A stretch of 64,000 nucleotides of DNA from Acridotheres tristis. Taxonomy: Eukaryota > Chordata > Aves > Passeriformes > Sturnidae. The notes beneath the pieces were generated by a model, which ran no database searches, was not told where the DNA came from, and saw nothing but the letters and a program-made list of their open reading frames with translations. The stretch is from positions 25,522,255 to 25,586,254 of the forward strand of contig CM072919.1 in the NCBI GenBank assembly GCA_037013685.1, written 5' to 3'. Shown in pieces: positions 10,446 to 24,335 of the stretch. Every line of letters begins with the position of its first letter. The first letter of the stretch is position 1. The position numbers were made by a program, and so were the translations under genes.

Positions 10446-13053
10446 TGTTACTCAAGGAAAGGATCACCTTCCCCAGGCTCCATGAGCAAGGAAGTCAGGC
10501 AAAAACACCAGGAGGCCTGCATGGAGCCTGAGGCAAGGAGCTTGGGGCAAAACACAAATGTAAAGAAGAGTGTATAGAACGTGAAGGCAGTGACAGGGAG
10601 CCTGGGAGGAGTACAGAGGTCTTAGCATCTCCTAGCACAAAGGGGTGACCTCCCTCAGGAAAGCTGATGGCCAACTGCTCTTGGGTCTGTCAGGGAAGTC
10701 TTGAGGAAAGGCCTATGAATGAAGGCCCTGTGGATATTTCATAATTGTGGTATAAGGCACAGAAAAGCAATCATAAGCACCACGCAAATATGTGCTATTC
10801 CTTGCTGTGTTTCTGAGAACAGTTTTTGATGTTCTCTTCCTGTTAGTGAAGAATTTATTTGTGTGTATACCTGCTTTAGGTGTACTCAGATTGCTGCCAC
10901 AGCAGCATGATGCTGCCAGAGTTGTTACTGAGAGTCTTCTGTGGGACTGTCATCTTTGGAAGTTTGCCATTGCTGTGACACTGTAGGGCACAGATAACTG
11001 ACTTTTGGGCTTTTGGGGCTTGAAAGTACTTCTGCTTTTGCTTCAAACTCATGAGATTCCTTTTCAAAATATGAGTCATAATAAAAAAATACAAGTTTTT
11101 CAAAGGCCAAATACTCTGTCAAACTTTTTTTTTTCTTTTTAGTAAATAAATTCCTCTCAAAATTTCCCACAAATACAGGAAAAAAACCCAAGAGCTGATG
11201 TAAATTATTCACTTCCCTATGGGAAAAATGTTGTTTCTTTTCATGTATCTACTGCTAGGAGTGGGTCATACACCTCTGCTTTTTATAATGTGCACTGTGG
11301 AAGACTTGTTCTATTCTCCAGTTTACAGAATTTTAATTAAGGAAGTTAAATACAGTGAAATAAAAGTCTGACAGGAGTTGTATTCAGAAGTTCTGTATTA
11401 GAGTTGCTGCATACTGTTCTTATTTTCTGACTAATATAGGTGTTTTTCTTCTTTTTTATACCTTTCAATTTTGTAGAGACAGATAAGTCTTATACTAATA
11501 TTTTTGGTGGATACTAATAAAACTTGTTTAGTTCAACCAAAACATGTTCTGAGAGTGGCAAGACTCCAACAAAATACAACTTCAATTTTTAAAGGAGTAA
11601 ACAGTCATAACTTGCTTGCACAATGTATGAAGGTGATCATACACTTTTCTGCAAGTCAAACAATAAAATCAGCCTTGAGGCTCACTTAGAATTCATAGTC
11701 TGAATGTGCCATGAAAATATGTCAAATTCCAGATTTTAGGTCATAAAGCTATTTCTACTGAAATTATTAGTAATTACCACAGTACAATTTATTTTCTAAA
11801 GCACAAAGTAACAGCAGTCTCTGGATTTTGAAGGTTATAGGTAAAATCCTTTAAATTAAGTATTGTTTGTATCATTCACAGAAAAAAGTTATAAACTAAA
11901 TAGGAATAGGCTTCTTGTTACAAAACAGACTAAATATTATATGAAAAGAGTTGTGTTTTCTGAGTTAATTTTATTCCACTCAATGTGAAAGATGTGGAGG
12001 TAGAGCTTTATTCTCCCAGATCACTGGAAAATTAACTTTGCATTTTTATGTTCATCTGAGTCATCATCGTATGATAATGGACTACATAGAAAAGCCAATT
12101 TATGTCTCAAAAATAAAGTTAAAGTGACCTCTGGTGTGTCACAGTAACTTTAAAACAGAATCAGGTATTATTAATGTCTATTTTTTAAATTGCGTCCAAT
12201 GCCTTAGCCACTTGATCAGTCTTGCCTTGCAGTGTTTAGGCACTTGACACTGGGAACAGATAGATTGTTTTCTGGGTCACCACTGGAAGCAGCAGTATAG
12301 AACATTGGTGATTAATAACTATTTTTTCTAAAGCATGCCTGGTCACCTCACTGAAGCATGAAAGGACAAACAATGGGAAAATTTTTATGGTTTCTTAGAA
12401 GCCTTTAGTGTGGTGTTTATTCAAGCTGAACTACCTCTACACAGGGAAGTAATTTTGAGCAGAGACTGCAAGATCAAACTTTCAACATTTAAGTTTTAAT
12501 TACACTCAGTTTTTCTTTCCCCCACCTGCTTACATCAAAAGTTCCCAGACTCCACTACAACATTGTCAGAAACATTTGTAATACCTTAGGAAATGAACAG
12601 ACACCATGAACAAATACTCCACAGTATTTTTAATAGGGCTGCTCGTTCATTGTGCAAAAAAATAGGCAACAAATTCAGAACAAAACAAAGAATGGCTCAG
12701 GTTGGATTTTAGCCTATTTTTTATATAAAATTAAACTGAGCATTCATTTCAAGACACATTTGGCACTTGGTAGTACAGCATTTGATGACACAACATATTT
12801 ATGCTTAGACCATGAAACTTGCTTGTAACCCAAGAAGTGAACCATTTTCTGTGCCTTAACAGATGCTCATTCTGCCTTCAGGAGAGGGGCCTTTAGATTT
12901 CAGATATGTATGGAAGCAATGTTACTCTTGGGCCTCATGCCTAAGAAAAAATATCAAGACACACCCTGGCATTTTCACAATATTTGTATTTCTTTTTAAA
13001 ATATGCAACTGTCAATTAACGGAGACAAGTAAAGAAGTCAATATAGCAAGTCA
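10446..13053. other. non-coding sequence
   Basis: Bases 10446-10750 are GC-richer and purine-biased without a recognised family. The rest is AT-rich. No exon or RNA gene is supported. The frame at 12863-13168 runs into a CR1 scrap and is rejected as a gene. Confidence 0.45.
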
Positions 13054-13115
13054 TCAAATCACAGAATTATTTGAGTTGGAAGGTACCTTAAAGATCACAT
13101 CAGTCTGCATCATAG
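13054..13115 (-). mobile_element. short CR1 3'-end scrap
   Basis: The string 'aatcacagaattatttgag' followed by 'ttggaaggtaccttaaaga' is a recognisable, mutated CR1 terminus, reversed on the plus strand. Only about 60 bp can be followed. Confidence 0.75.
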
Positions 13116-15874
13116 GTTGGGCCATATTATTAGATACAAATGTCAGTAGCTTTTCTTCACCACTATAAAACTTCAAGAGAATAAGGAGAGTTTAAAAAAA
13201 AAAACTTTCTTTAAGAACTATCTTTATCTTTATACAGTCATTATAATAAATCATTCAGCCAGCTGAATGATGATCCTAGCCTTAAACATCAATTTTGTGT
13301 GAGTACAAGTCCACAATATTTAATCCTTCAGTCACCAAGTAATGCAAAATGGTGTAGTGAGATTAATCTCAGTTCCATTACTTGGTTTTAAAAACCTAGG
13401 TCAGTATTTGAAAACTGAGTGGGCTACCTCAGCATATAAATTAATGACCCCATATTGGTGGTTAAAAACCCCAGGTATATTAGTTTGCCATATGACCAGC
13501 ATGGAAAAAAAACATCTACAACTGTGTGTTTTCATGCCTCTCCTACACTCTATCTTTGAATTAATTCCTCTCAATTAAAAAAAAAAAATATAGCAAACTG
13601 AGATGTACTTGTGCAAATTTATCTCTATTGCTTTTGCACCCCACATCTTGTAATTATATTTTTGTAAATGCATGTAAATTTTATGCAAAGCTTTGGGACA
13701 CACTAGCCTTAAACAGGTGGTAATGTTGCACTCCACCCTGCGATAATTTTGGATTGCTGAATCAATTGTGACTCAAATTGTGAGGAAGAGATCGTTGCTG
13801 ACTATATAGTTGGCCGTCAAGGATAAAACACTAAATACTAAGGGGAACAGAAGAGGTGCCGGGTTAGTCTATTCAGTATTGGGTCCTTTCTCTGATTTTG
13901 CATTTCCATTTCCGTTGTAGATTATTAAATGCCCCAAATCATAACTGGTTCACTGTTCTGTTCCCTCTGTAGAATTCTGTCATACAAATGCTTGAATAGC
14001 AGAGCACTACACAATTCAAAAAAATATCTGCAAGTAAGGAAGTAAGGCTTCCAGGAAAAGAGAGAGGGACAGTATATTTTGATTAATTTTTCAGATTTTC
14101 CTATACAGTCTACAGAAGTTCTGTGGCCCCTGAAATGCTCTTTCAATTTTTTTAAAGTAGGAGTAGAGACATTCTGTTCAAAAGTTCTGGAAATGTTGAA
14201 GGTAAGCCTAAATTATTTTTTTCCTCACTTTTCTTTATGTCTGAAAGAGAATTCCTAGCAAGGGTCACCTTAATACCCTTCTCCACAGAAAACTTTCCAT
14301 AACTGAAAGTTCCCAAGCTAGAATGAGGTGTGTATTTTTCTGATAGATAGAACTGCTTTATCTCACCCAGGAAAGTTATTAATTCCCCTTGTAGATAACC
14401 ATATCATAATCTTTATCCATCCCTGTAGGTTTACCTTCATACTTTTACACATTCTGCCAGACTTACTGCCAAGCTGGAATGAAAGTGACCTCAGAACTGA
14501 TTCACCTGGTTACCAAGCATCAGTATTTGTAGAAAAAAGCCCTGAATAGGATCAATATTGAAATGATCCAGCCACCATTATTTATTAAATCTATATAAGA
14601 GGAATTTCACAATCTTTTAATGTAATTCTTACTTCTGACACCTGGCAGATGGGAGTTAATTAGTTCAGTTATTATTCACATACATAAGATTTTTACTTTT
14701 ATTGAGTTGATCATCATAACATTTTCTTTCAATTAAAGTGAAGATCTTAGTGCAAAAAAGCACTGGGACCTATACTGAACTTCAAAATCAGTAGAATTGC
14801 TAGTGATTTTTATTGAAGCTTCATGAAGTACTGCTGAATATGCAAATACTGCTACATGAAGTACATATGTGCCAGCTATTAAAGGTTTGGTTTTCATATC
14901 ACCAGTGTTTTAGATGAGAAAGTTGGTCCTATACATTGCATTCAGTAAAAGTGTTACTACATACAAACCCTGAATACAAGAATTACATGCTGTGCATGAA
15001 TAAGTTTACCTCTGGAGCTACATACATGTTTAAGTAGATTAGCACTTGAACTTTTGCAAACTTTTGCAAAATAAACCCACTAACATTACTCTATTGTATT
15101 CATTCCTTTGATTATAGCACTTTAGGGGAATTTAAATAATGAGTAGAAGAAAGCAGTATTTTATGCACCCTTCAAAATCAAGAAAGAACTTATTGGGGCT
15201 TTTTCTAGTTAATGATCTATCTATAATCCTTAAACTAGTAAATGTTATACTGCAACAAAAATTTGTTGGTCTTTCAATGCAGTTAAAAGGTATTTTTAGT
15301 CTTAAGCATAAAGACTGAATTTGTTTTAATGACTGGGTTAAAAAAAAAATTAAAATTTATGTCTTGGACTTTATCTTATTAGCCTATACAAGGTATCTTT
15401 CATAATTAGTGATAGATATCTTTTTAACTCAAATTGTAACTTGTGAATTCTGGAAATAATAGTTACCATGGTATTCATGTTCTTTTAGCAGCTTAATTCT
15501 CTCCCATTCTCCCATATTTGGGACTTCTGTGTATTTTACTCACATACTCAAAAAGACAGAGTTATATTAGGAGGAGAATGTTTGCTATCACCCAGCCTTC
15601 TTTTTTACTGAAGTGACAGTCACTGTGGTCTTAGAGCAGAGATATGTGTTACATTAAAATATGGGTGAATCACTTTTTTGCCTCTCCTTATGACATAGAC
15701 TGTATAGTAGAAAGAAAATAACAAAGTTTTCCAGACTTTTTTTTTTCCAAATACTTCTCCATTTGAGGCTGTAGATTTTTAACAGAAATATTAAAGTTGG
15801 TGTATGAATGCAGTAGGTATGAATGGAAATACCTGCATGTCCCCTGGACAAAAATAAACAAGAATCACCTTGAT
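13116..15874. other. AT-rich non-coding sequence
   Basis: No genes or repeat families are recognised. The stretch holds a perfect 9-bp-arm hairpin at 13250-13271 and a 10-bp tandem duplication (ACTTTTGCAA twice) near 15053-15072. Confidence 0.45.
13250..13271. repeat. perfect 9-bp inverted repeat with 4-nt loop
   Basis: The arms ATCATTCAG (13250-13258) and CTGAATGAT (13263-13271) are exact reverse complements around CCAG. Its role is unknown. A palindromic transcription-factor site or chance are both possible. Confidence 0.8.
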
Positions 15875-15878
15875 GCGC

Positions 15879-15918
<40 letters not shown>
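15875..15918. repeat. (GC)3(GT)19 dinucleotide microsatellite
   Basis: Three GC dinucleotides run directly into 19 uninterrupted GT units. Alternating purine-pyrimidine DNA of this kind can adopt Z-form. The His-Thr repeat frames on the minus strand are artefacts of this repeat. It is likely length-polymorphic. Confidence 0.97.
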
Positions 15919-15921
<3 letters not shown>

Positions 15922-18126
15922 GGAGTAAGTGCTTGAAGACTGTGAGAGAACAAGTGTGAACGCAAAAAACCAGCTTGCCTAAAGATTTCATAAACAGATA
16001 TCACATTTTCTGTCCAAAATATTTCATGCTGTGTTACCTTGTTCTACTTTTCCTGCAACATGTATGCACAGATACTGGAGATTGTTTGAAAGTCAGAAAA
16101 TAGGGCTTGGAGTCCAAAATTCCCTGTAGCCATTTGGTGACCCAGGCTGGAAGAAAAAACATAGAGGAGACAAAATCTGTACCACAGTCTTCCACTTTAA
16201 AGTCTACAGTTATGTTCATCTTTATTTTTGCTAAAACTTACCTCAATCAACCAAGGAATTTTAGTGCTTAAAAAGAGCAGTCCATATGAGCGTAGGGAAC
16301 TGATTCAATGTACAGAAAATGAAACTGGAACAAGAGCTTCTGGTAGAGGGTGGAACAAAAGGAGCAATTCAATGTTTTACAGGTATGGAGCTGTAAAACT
16401 ACAATGTGAGAGTTTTCTTCCAGAGAGTGCCGGAATACAAAAAGCAGAATACAAAATTTATTAGTTAGGTTATGCTTTTTTAAAAAAAATTATCCCAGCA
16501 CCAGTAGCATCTTAGGAGAAACTATTTTAAATATTCAGATGTTATAAATAGGTACTGATCATTTAAAGGGATTGCACTGAGGCTGACTTCTTTCGGGTCT
16601 AATCTTGTATTATATCTACTGAAATAAGAAGGAAGGGAGGTGGTGGGGGGTGTGTGACAAAATTCAAGGAGACAGTACTATTTTAGCTTAGTTTATTAAG
16701 AAAATAGTGAGCTTGGGGCCATGAGGGAGAAGATGGGGAGATGAAAGAAAGGAAGATAAACCACATGAAAAAGATGACAAGCCAAAAGAATTTTACATGA
16801 AGCAAGGAGAAGAATGGTATGCCAGGGAGGAGCTGCCATAAATACATGGTGCAGAGGAGTGAGGAAGGCTATGTTTTTAAGACTTCAAGGGGTCTTACAT
16901 GCCCCAGAATTTCCATCGTATAAAAAAGAGAAGTGAAATGGGTATTTGTTCTTTTAAGGGATATTTGGTCTTTCTGAAATTATTAATGACCAGTACATAA
17001 AAGTGAAAATCAGAGCAACTGATGGTTAACTCTGCATTGCTGGTAGTGTAATTGTCCTACATGTCCAGCATGGCCAGTACACCATTCCATGGCAATTATA
17101 GAGACTGAGGGAAAATATTGGGATTGATTCCTGCAATCTCCTTCCAAACTACAGAGGAGAGCTTGTGGTTAAATCATGATTAAGTCATGGCAGCTTGCAC
17201 TGACATTGGAATCCATATAGCACAAGTTATTTTTGAAAATCCATTAATCAGAGGTGACAAAGCTGCTTTTAATTTTACTGAGTGATTCTGCTAAATACAA
17301 ATAAAAACTTAGAAATACAATTATGCTTTTATTTGACATCAGACAAAAAAATTAACACTGATTTGCATAACTCCCTAACACCTTCTACAGTATTTTTTTT
17401 AATTAACCACCTGCTCTAGTTACAAATAACATCTATTTATGACTCTGTAGCTGAGCAGTTCTGGGAAGTAATGGTAGTGTGCAAAGCACATAATTTAGTC
17501 TGACCTTTTCTGATCCCCATCAGTCCATATATAAAAAATTAGTATGTTGATCTAAGGACCTGCTGAAGCCTCAAAAAGTGAAAAAACCACCAAACACACA
17601 AAAACCTAAGCTACCTATTGTGAACACATTTTTTCTATATACTTAAGCAAAATAAAGACATTCAAATACATTGTTCTTCTGCATGCTGGGTGTGTTGTTG
17701 CAACAGACTCAGTATCCAGAAATGTTAAGCTGTATAAAGAATATTCATAAAAGGGGTTTCATATGTAACTTCCAGAAATAATAATTTTAAAATCTAATTT
17801 AGACATATTATAATAATAAATCAACAACTCTCCACATACTTCTAGACTAAAGTTCAGGAGAATTTATTCTAGATTTATTTGAAATCTTGCTTCCTAAGTT
17901 CTTCGCCAATGTAGAAAGCACTGCATACTTTTTTTTTTACTGTGAAAACTACAGTCTAGCTGTATTTTCTTAACTTAATGGCTCCCACTAAATTTTGTAA
18001 GTTAAAGAAAAAAATCTAAGCTGCCTACACCAAGATTCTCATTTATATTGATCATGTTTTGAAGAATGAAAGAGTTTTTAAGAGGTCTTTCTTAGAAACC
18101 TGAGAAGAGTTAAATTAGAGAAAAAA
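15919..18126. other. non-coding sequence with a purine-rich stretch
   Basis: Bases 16620-16880 are purine-rich (G/A) on the plus strand. The rest is AT-rich. No exon, RNA gene or repeat family is supported. Confidence 0.45.
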
Positions 18127-18296
18127 GGAGAGGAGAGGAGAGGAGAGGAGAGGAGAGGAGAGGAGAGGAGAGGAGAGGAGAGGAGAGGAGAGGAGAGGAG
18201 AGGAGAGGAGAGGAGAGGAGAGGAGAGGAGAGGAGAGGAGAGAGGAGAGGAGAGGAGAGGAGAGGAGAGGAGAGGAGAGGAGAGGAGAGGAGAGGA
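18127..18296 (+). repeat. (AGGAG)n pentanucleotide array, about 34 units
   Basis: The array is near-perfect for about 170 bp. One 2-nt AG insertion near 18241 splits it into two perfect blocks. The plus strand is pure purine. All three minus-strand frames stay open as Ser-Pro-Leu strings, which are artefacts and not proteins. It is flanked by A-rich sequence on both sides. The same motif recurs in opposite orientation at about 33.87-34.03 kb. Confidence 0.98.
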
Positions 18297-21200
18297 AAAA
18301 AGGAGCACATTCTGCAGTAAAATAAACAAGAATCAAGTCTGCCATTTCACAAGAAGCAACATTAAAGGTGTGGTTATGTTGAACATTAGGACACTTCATG
18401 CAGACTGCAAAACTTCTGCCATACTTTATAATACTTAAAGAGTAATGCAAAAATCTCTGTACTAAAGATGTATGTTGAGGGTGACTAAGTAATACAAAAT
18501 ATTTTCAAAAATTATGTAAATTTGGTTGGAATTGAAAGACACACAAAAAATATAAGAAATTTAAGCCTCTTATGATTAGATGTTACAGGAGGTTTCTTAC
18601 TGTTACTGATAGTACTGGAGAACCTGATACATACCAGAACGCATCTGAGCCCATGTTTGAGGTGCAGGCAAAGATATTTCAAAACTGACAAATGTCCAAA
18701 TGTCTTAATACAGATGTTCAGTGTGCAGAAGGTATGTGGGGGTGAAGCACTAGCCACTCACGGGAGTTTAAAGATTGGATTTAAGAGCTTTTTAAATAAT
18801 TTTGAGACAGTTGCATTCTTCCTTCTTCTACAACAAATGCTTTTCATTTTTATTTGTTAATTTAGAAGAAAATTAACTCTGGTGATAAAGCACAAGGAAG
18901 ACAGTTTACTGACTTCAGTCCCAAAAGAAAAAAAAAGGAAGATAGACATGCAAAAGGAAAATAGGAGATGCGAGAGTTCTGTATAGAATAATCACACAGC
19001 TAATACATTGTGTTTTTCCTTTATGTTTACACAGATCAATTCCTGTTATAGTCCCACCTGCTTATTTTTAATGTTTCTAATTGATATTATCCTTCCTACA
19101 GCTGTAGAAAGGAATGAATGATTAAAAGAAGTAAACAAAACAAAAATTACATACATATTGGCATTTTTAGGCTCACAGCTGAAAATCAAGTGGTGAAAAT
19201 ATTCCAGCTCTGATGACTTGAGCTGTGTTTCTTCTGCTGAGCCTGTTTACTGCTACAAAATGAAGCAGTGTGGCTGCAATTAACAGCTAGCCCTGGTAAA
19301 TGTGAAAATTTCCCACAGCTCTAAAAAAATTCTTTAGAGGAAAAATGCCTCAGTAGAGGGCACCATATTGTGGCTTTTAGTCAAAGTAACTTACAAAATC
19401 TGTTTTCAGTAAGTTCAGTAAGTTTAGTAAGGGGGATGATTCCTGCAATCTCCTGCTGAAGCAAAGAGAAGGACATCCCCCCCTCCTCACCCACCTCAAT
19501 TTGTAACTCTGGAAAGTTGGTCATTACATAGACATATTTTATTGCTTAAAAGCTCTGAGACTTATTGTGAAATGGCATAGAACACGCTGTCCATAAGAAC
19601 GATTAATGAGATTTCTGTGCTACAGCTCTCCTCTTTTCTCATCTTCCCGTGCCTACAGGAAGCTCCTCTGCTGCAGGACCTTCATTTCTACATCAGGGCA
19701 CGGGTGAAGTTAAAGACTCAGTGACAGCACAGAGTCTCACTGACATCAGCAAGGAGCATTCACTAGCATGGTGAGAATGGGCCTCAAATGGTTTAGGCCC
19801 ATTTGTATAGCCTGCTTAGGCCAGGCTTAAACAGTAGTCAGCATAGGAATTGTTTTGCGCTGACTGAACTACTCTAATTTAATATGCTTCTCATTTGGAA
19901 TGCTTCAGCACAGCTCGAGTTGTGGTTTTTGGTTTTTGTTAGGGTTTTTTTTTAGGGGGACAGGGGGTATGGGTTTTTTTGTTGTTGGTTTGGTTTGGTT
20001 TTTTTGTTTAATTTTTTTCTCAACTACTTTTTTACGCATACAGAGCACAAAATCTCAATTTCATGTTTGTGTCCCCCACTCTTTTGTGTACTTAATACTG
20101 TGCTCTCATAAGATCTCTGCCCTTACTTGCAAGGACTTAAACAAAAAAGTCAATGAAATAAACCTCATCTAGTCTTGATTTAAAGAGGAAAGTAACATGT
20201 CACCAGTGTCCTCCATACTTCTCATCCAGCTTTAGGAGCTGGAGGACAGCACCGTTCTTGAAAGGAGCTAAGATCTTTTATCCATCAAGTAACACAAAGG
20301 CAAAATACCATCTTAGCCTACCAAATATAACTAAGTATGACTTACATTGACTAAGTACCTCAGTATCACTAAATTTCTCCAACTCCCTTAGCATTCTCAG
20401 GAAAATCCATTATGAGAGTGCCAGTTGCCACAGTCCACTTTTAAGGAAAAATATCCACTCTGCCTGCTTTGATGTCTCCTGGTTGAGAGAAACACTTCTC
20501 AGAGAGGCAGACTGTTGCCTGCATTCTTTGGGTCACATTTTGTAGGGGCCATTTACACCTGGATCAGCATTCCTATGAATGAATCTCTTTCAGGCTGATC
20601 GCATTCCAAACCAGTGCTTTTAAAGTTTATCTTTCTATATTAAAAACATTGAATATTTAATGGCCTTATGGTAAGCTGTTTTCCTCATGTTTGTGCATAA
20701 GACTCAACAGCAAGTATGCTACAGGAAAAAAAAGGCTGAAAAAGATGTGTTTAGGCAACCTGAGCAGCAGCTGTACTGAGTTAACTAAGATATTTCTCCT
20801 TCATAGATATTTTTTTAAAAAGGATATTGCAAAATATAGATTTGCTTGTCTCATGATATTAAAATTGATTAGAATACAAAGAACTAAAATAATTGAAGTA
20901 TCTGAGCAAACTCAAACCCTGAAGAATCCATTCATCCAAACAGATGAGCTCTGAGTCGGTATGACCTCTCCTCCCCCTGCCTCCCCAGTTCCTTTTCATT
21001 AGTAAGATCTTTATCATAGCAACTACATAAAATCATATTTTCTTGACCTCCAGCATTGATTAATCTCAGGCGCACAGTAAGTCAGGCCTATCTTAAAACT
21101 CATGAAAGACCAAAAAAAAAATTTTTGCAGCTGGTCACTTAACCCTAAATGCATGTCAAATGTGACCACTTTAACAATTGGTGTTGGAGCAAAAGAATAT

Positions 21201-23127
21201 AGCAAACAGTTTAAAAGATTTTTGTTGTAACAGGGTAAAAAACTGCATTTGTAGGTGAATCATATGCAACAGCTAGCTTAAATGAGCATTAGAAAGGCAT
21301 GAGAATTAAATGGCAGTGGAAATGATAGTCTGGTACATTATGACATACACCCACTGCAGAGCTGTGATTTCCTTTCACTGAGAACACAGAGAAGAAGGGA
21401 AAGATACTGTTAACTGGCCATTAACAGTAATATTGTACATAAAGAAGGGAAGTCCTGGCTAGTGATTTTGGGCAAAAAGGCAAAATTATTATTTTGGTGT
21501 ACTAGCTACTTCAGTGATCAGCAAAAGCATTATTTGTATGGCCATTTAAGTAGGAGAGTAGAAGGATGCAATATGCCAACGTCTTTACATGGGAGAAGTC
21601 CACTGCTTTTTTTTTAAGCAGGATTTTAATGATTCTATATCTTTTAAAATGACTGCAGCAGCAGAAACCAGAATTCACTGTGGAAGGAAATCAAGAAAAC
21701 AGATCCTAATTTGCGTCCTTGGGACATATTCTTAGGCTGAATTTCAGCATGTGGTCTCTTATCCATGGTTCACGAGTCTGGCTTGTTGTGAGTGCCTGTA
21801 TTTTCAGCTACAGAACACGGTAAGTGTACAGCAATTTGATTCAGCTTTAACCTCTCAGTGTGGGCTAAGCTCACACAGGACACATCCTGCTGCCTGTAAG
21901 CACAGACTGGCTGGCGATTAACACGGCTCAGATGCCAGACAGCAGTTATGGAGGCACAAGTGGCAGGATTTGCTCTCTGACTTAAAGCACTGGAGGGCCA
22001 CGATGTATGGTGTATGTAGACAGGTTTTTTGAGCTTCAGTGCTGTGTTATAGCGTCAGCTGGGCAGATTATTCTAGAGGGCTACAATAGCACTGATTTCC
22101 TTTATCTCTGTGATTCCGGAATTATGACAGTAAATGGAAACCTCTGTCAACCTGAGATCTGCTTTCATAGACATGAGTTGTTTCCTTTTTCGTGCCAGAG
22201 GACACTCTTTCTCTCCTCACCTCTTCTGGAAAAAGTAGAGGGAACTCTGGTAATTCACAATTTTGATGACCAGGTTAAACTCTGTGTGGGAAGTTACAAG
22301 AAATATTGGATCTATGAAACGCTACAGCATATGTTCCTTCTTAAGACCACAGTCTTTATTCCTAATTAAGGAAGACCTAAAAAGTTTTTCTCTAAGCAAA
22401 GGTGTGTGGAAAATAAACAATAAGTCAGATCATTAAAAACAAAAAAGAATTGTTTCTAGCAAATAGAGTAATGATGCAGGAAATATTACCAGTGGAAATG
22501 GAAATACACCATCCCATTACTTCCAATTGGTGGCAAATAGTCAGTATTTAGAAGAAAGAAAGAGAAGCATAAAAGGAGTTACATTAATGATATATCATCA
22601 TAGCAAGTCCAGGAGCAGGGAGCCTGCACAAGCTAAGTATGACAGAAGTAAACAACATGACATATTTGACAAGAGGCTCGTTAGCTATTGGACACTTTTT
22701 AGAACTTGGCCTACATGATACTGTGATTATAATGAACTCATTTCATACATATAGCAAGAGGTTCCTCAGAATATCCAGAGTTTACAGTAAGATACCTGAC
22801 AACTATTTCATCAACTGTTTGCTATTCCCCACTTCATCTTCTTTTTCAAAGATTGGCCTCTACAGAGCAAAGAAGGGAGGGGAGAGGAGGACAGAGCCCC
22901 CGCAGCCTTTTGCATTCTCATTTCCAATTCTGAGTGTATGAAATTGCAGCAAGGCAGAACCAAACTTCCCTTACTTCTAGGTGCCTCAAAGGTTTGTCTC
23001 TCCCAGGGAGAAAATGATAAAGCCAGGTCTATTATCTGAAAATGTGAAATTGTCTGTTATGACTTTTCTGCTCAGCCCTGTGGATACCAGGTGATGCTCA
23101 GCTATTACAGTGCTCTTAGCTGGTGGG
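18297..23127. other. non-coding sequence
   Basis: The stretch is mostly AT-rich, with a T/G-rich low-complexity stretch at 19915-20030. A CTCF-like motif at 19348-19364 is listed separately. The 120-codon frame at 22007-22369 has no recognisable domain and is probably chance. Confidence 0.45.
19348..19364 (+). promoter_or_regulatory. CTCF-like motif
   Basis: The string CTCAGTAGAGGGCACC matches the CTCF core CCASYAGRKGGCRS with one mismatch at the left end. Forward orientation. Motif match only; occupancy cannot be inferred from sequence. Confidence 0.45.
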
Positions 23128-23625
23128 TCACAGAATCATAGAATCGTTTGGGTTGGAAGGGACCTTCAAAAGCCTTCTAGTCCAAGGCCCCTCCAATTAG
23201 CAGGAACATCCTTAAGTGGTTCAGGTTGTTCAGAGCCTCGTTTGACCTGATCTTGAGAGTTTCCAGGGATACAGCACTTACCACCTCACTAGGCAACAGG
23301 TGCCAGTGTATCACCACCCTCATTGTAGAAAACTTCTTCCTTTAAATGGTTCAAAATAATTCTATTTTAGTTACAAAACATTTCCTCTTGTCCTAGTTCT
23401 ACAGGCCCTGCTGAAATATTTGTTCTCATCTTTCTTAAACGCCCCCTAAAATACTAGAAGATCACAATAAGGTCTCCCCTGCATTCTCTTTTCTGCAGGC
23501 TGAACAATCCCTATTCCCTCAGGTTTTCCTCACAGGGGAGATGCTCTATCCTTTCAATCATCTGGACTCCTCTGAACCTGCTCAGGATGAGGCAGCTCTC
23601 ACTCAGGGTGGGGAATGAGCACTTC
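23128..23625 (-). mobile_element. CR1 LINE 3' end, about 500 bp
   Basis: Plus-strand sequence opens with 'tcacagaatcatagaatcg' and 'ggttggaagggacctt', the reverse complement of the avian CR1 3' terminus. It then continues through the expected block order: 'gttcagagcctc', 'cacctcactaggcaacagg', 'tgtcctagttctacaggccc', 'aggctgaacaatccc' and 'ctcaggttttcctca'. The element is on the minus strand and 5'-truncated near 23625. Only 3' UTR-type sequence is present, with no reverse-transcriptase coding region. Confidence 0.95.
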
Positions 23626-24335
23626 CAGGCAGAAAATTACACAAAGATCTGAAGTCTCTTCCTCTTATTCTTAAAGGACAAAGTTAAATAAGCCCTTTTG
23701 CCATTATTTACAATTGCAATCACTGTAGAGAAAATCCCAGTCCATGGAAAAAATTCTCTTAATAGCATTTCACTGTATTTTACTGTGTCTTATTTACCTA
23801 CAAGTAATTAAGTGCTTACAACTTAAATGACAGAACATATTGCCAGAGAAAATGGGAATTTAATATATCCACATTTATTATGTTGATGTAGAGTTATGAC
23901 ACCACAGCTGAAAAGTCCCACTTTGAATAGTTGACTCTAATTAAAGTATAGAGTAGTGGATAATGTGTTGCCTTTACATATGCTTATTTTTCATCCTCTG
24001 TTTTGATTACTAGATTTTAGACCATTCCAAGGAGATTCAAGTGTTATTCCAGCATCTGCCTACTTTGTCGGCAAATAGCTATGCTCACCTCATTATGCAT
24101 TAATATCACATCATAATTTGATTTACTTCACAGAATCCTTAACATAAATAAAGACAATTTTCTTCTCCCAAAATCCATGAACTTAAAAAATAATTATTTT
24201 TAGATCTTCATTGCACTTGAAGAGGAAATAGCTTAGCGTTTTAGAAGTTACTTTATTGCATCTGGGATTTGTCCAACAGGTTAATGAGTCACAGAAGGCT
24301 TAATTCTCCAAAATCCATTTTAGTGTCTAAATCAG
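23626..24335. other. AT-rich non-coding sequence
   Basis: Nothing recognised. Confidence 0.45.

Noticed and set aside
15654..16004. Minus-strand frames containing His-Thr repeats
   Set aside because: Artefact of the GT microsatellite.
18078..18450. Three long minus-strand frames of Ser-Pro-Leu repeats
   Set aside because: Direct translation of the AGGAG array. The 5-bp unit keeps all frames open, so they carry no coding information.
22007..22369. 120-codon plus-strand frame
   Set aside because: No recognisable domain, no clear splice sites at its edges and no promoter. A frame of this length is expected occasionally by chance in 64 kb read in six frames.
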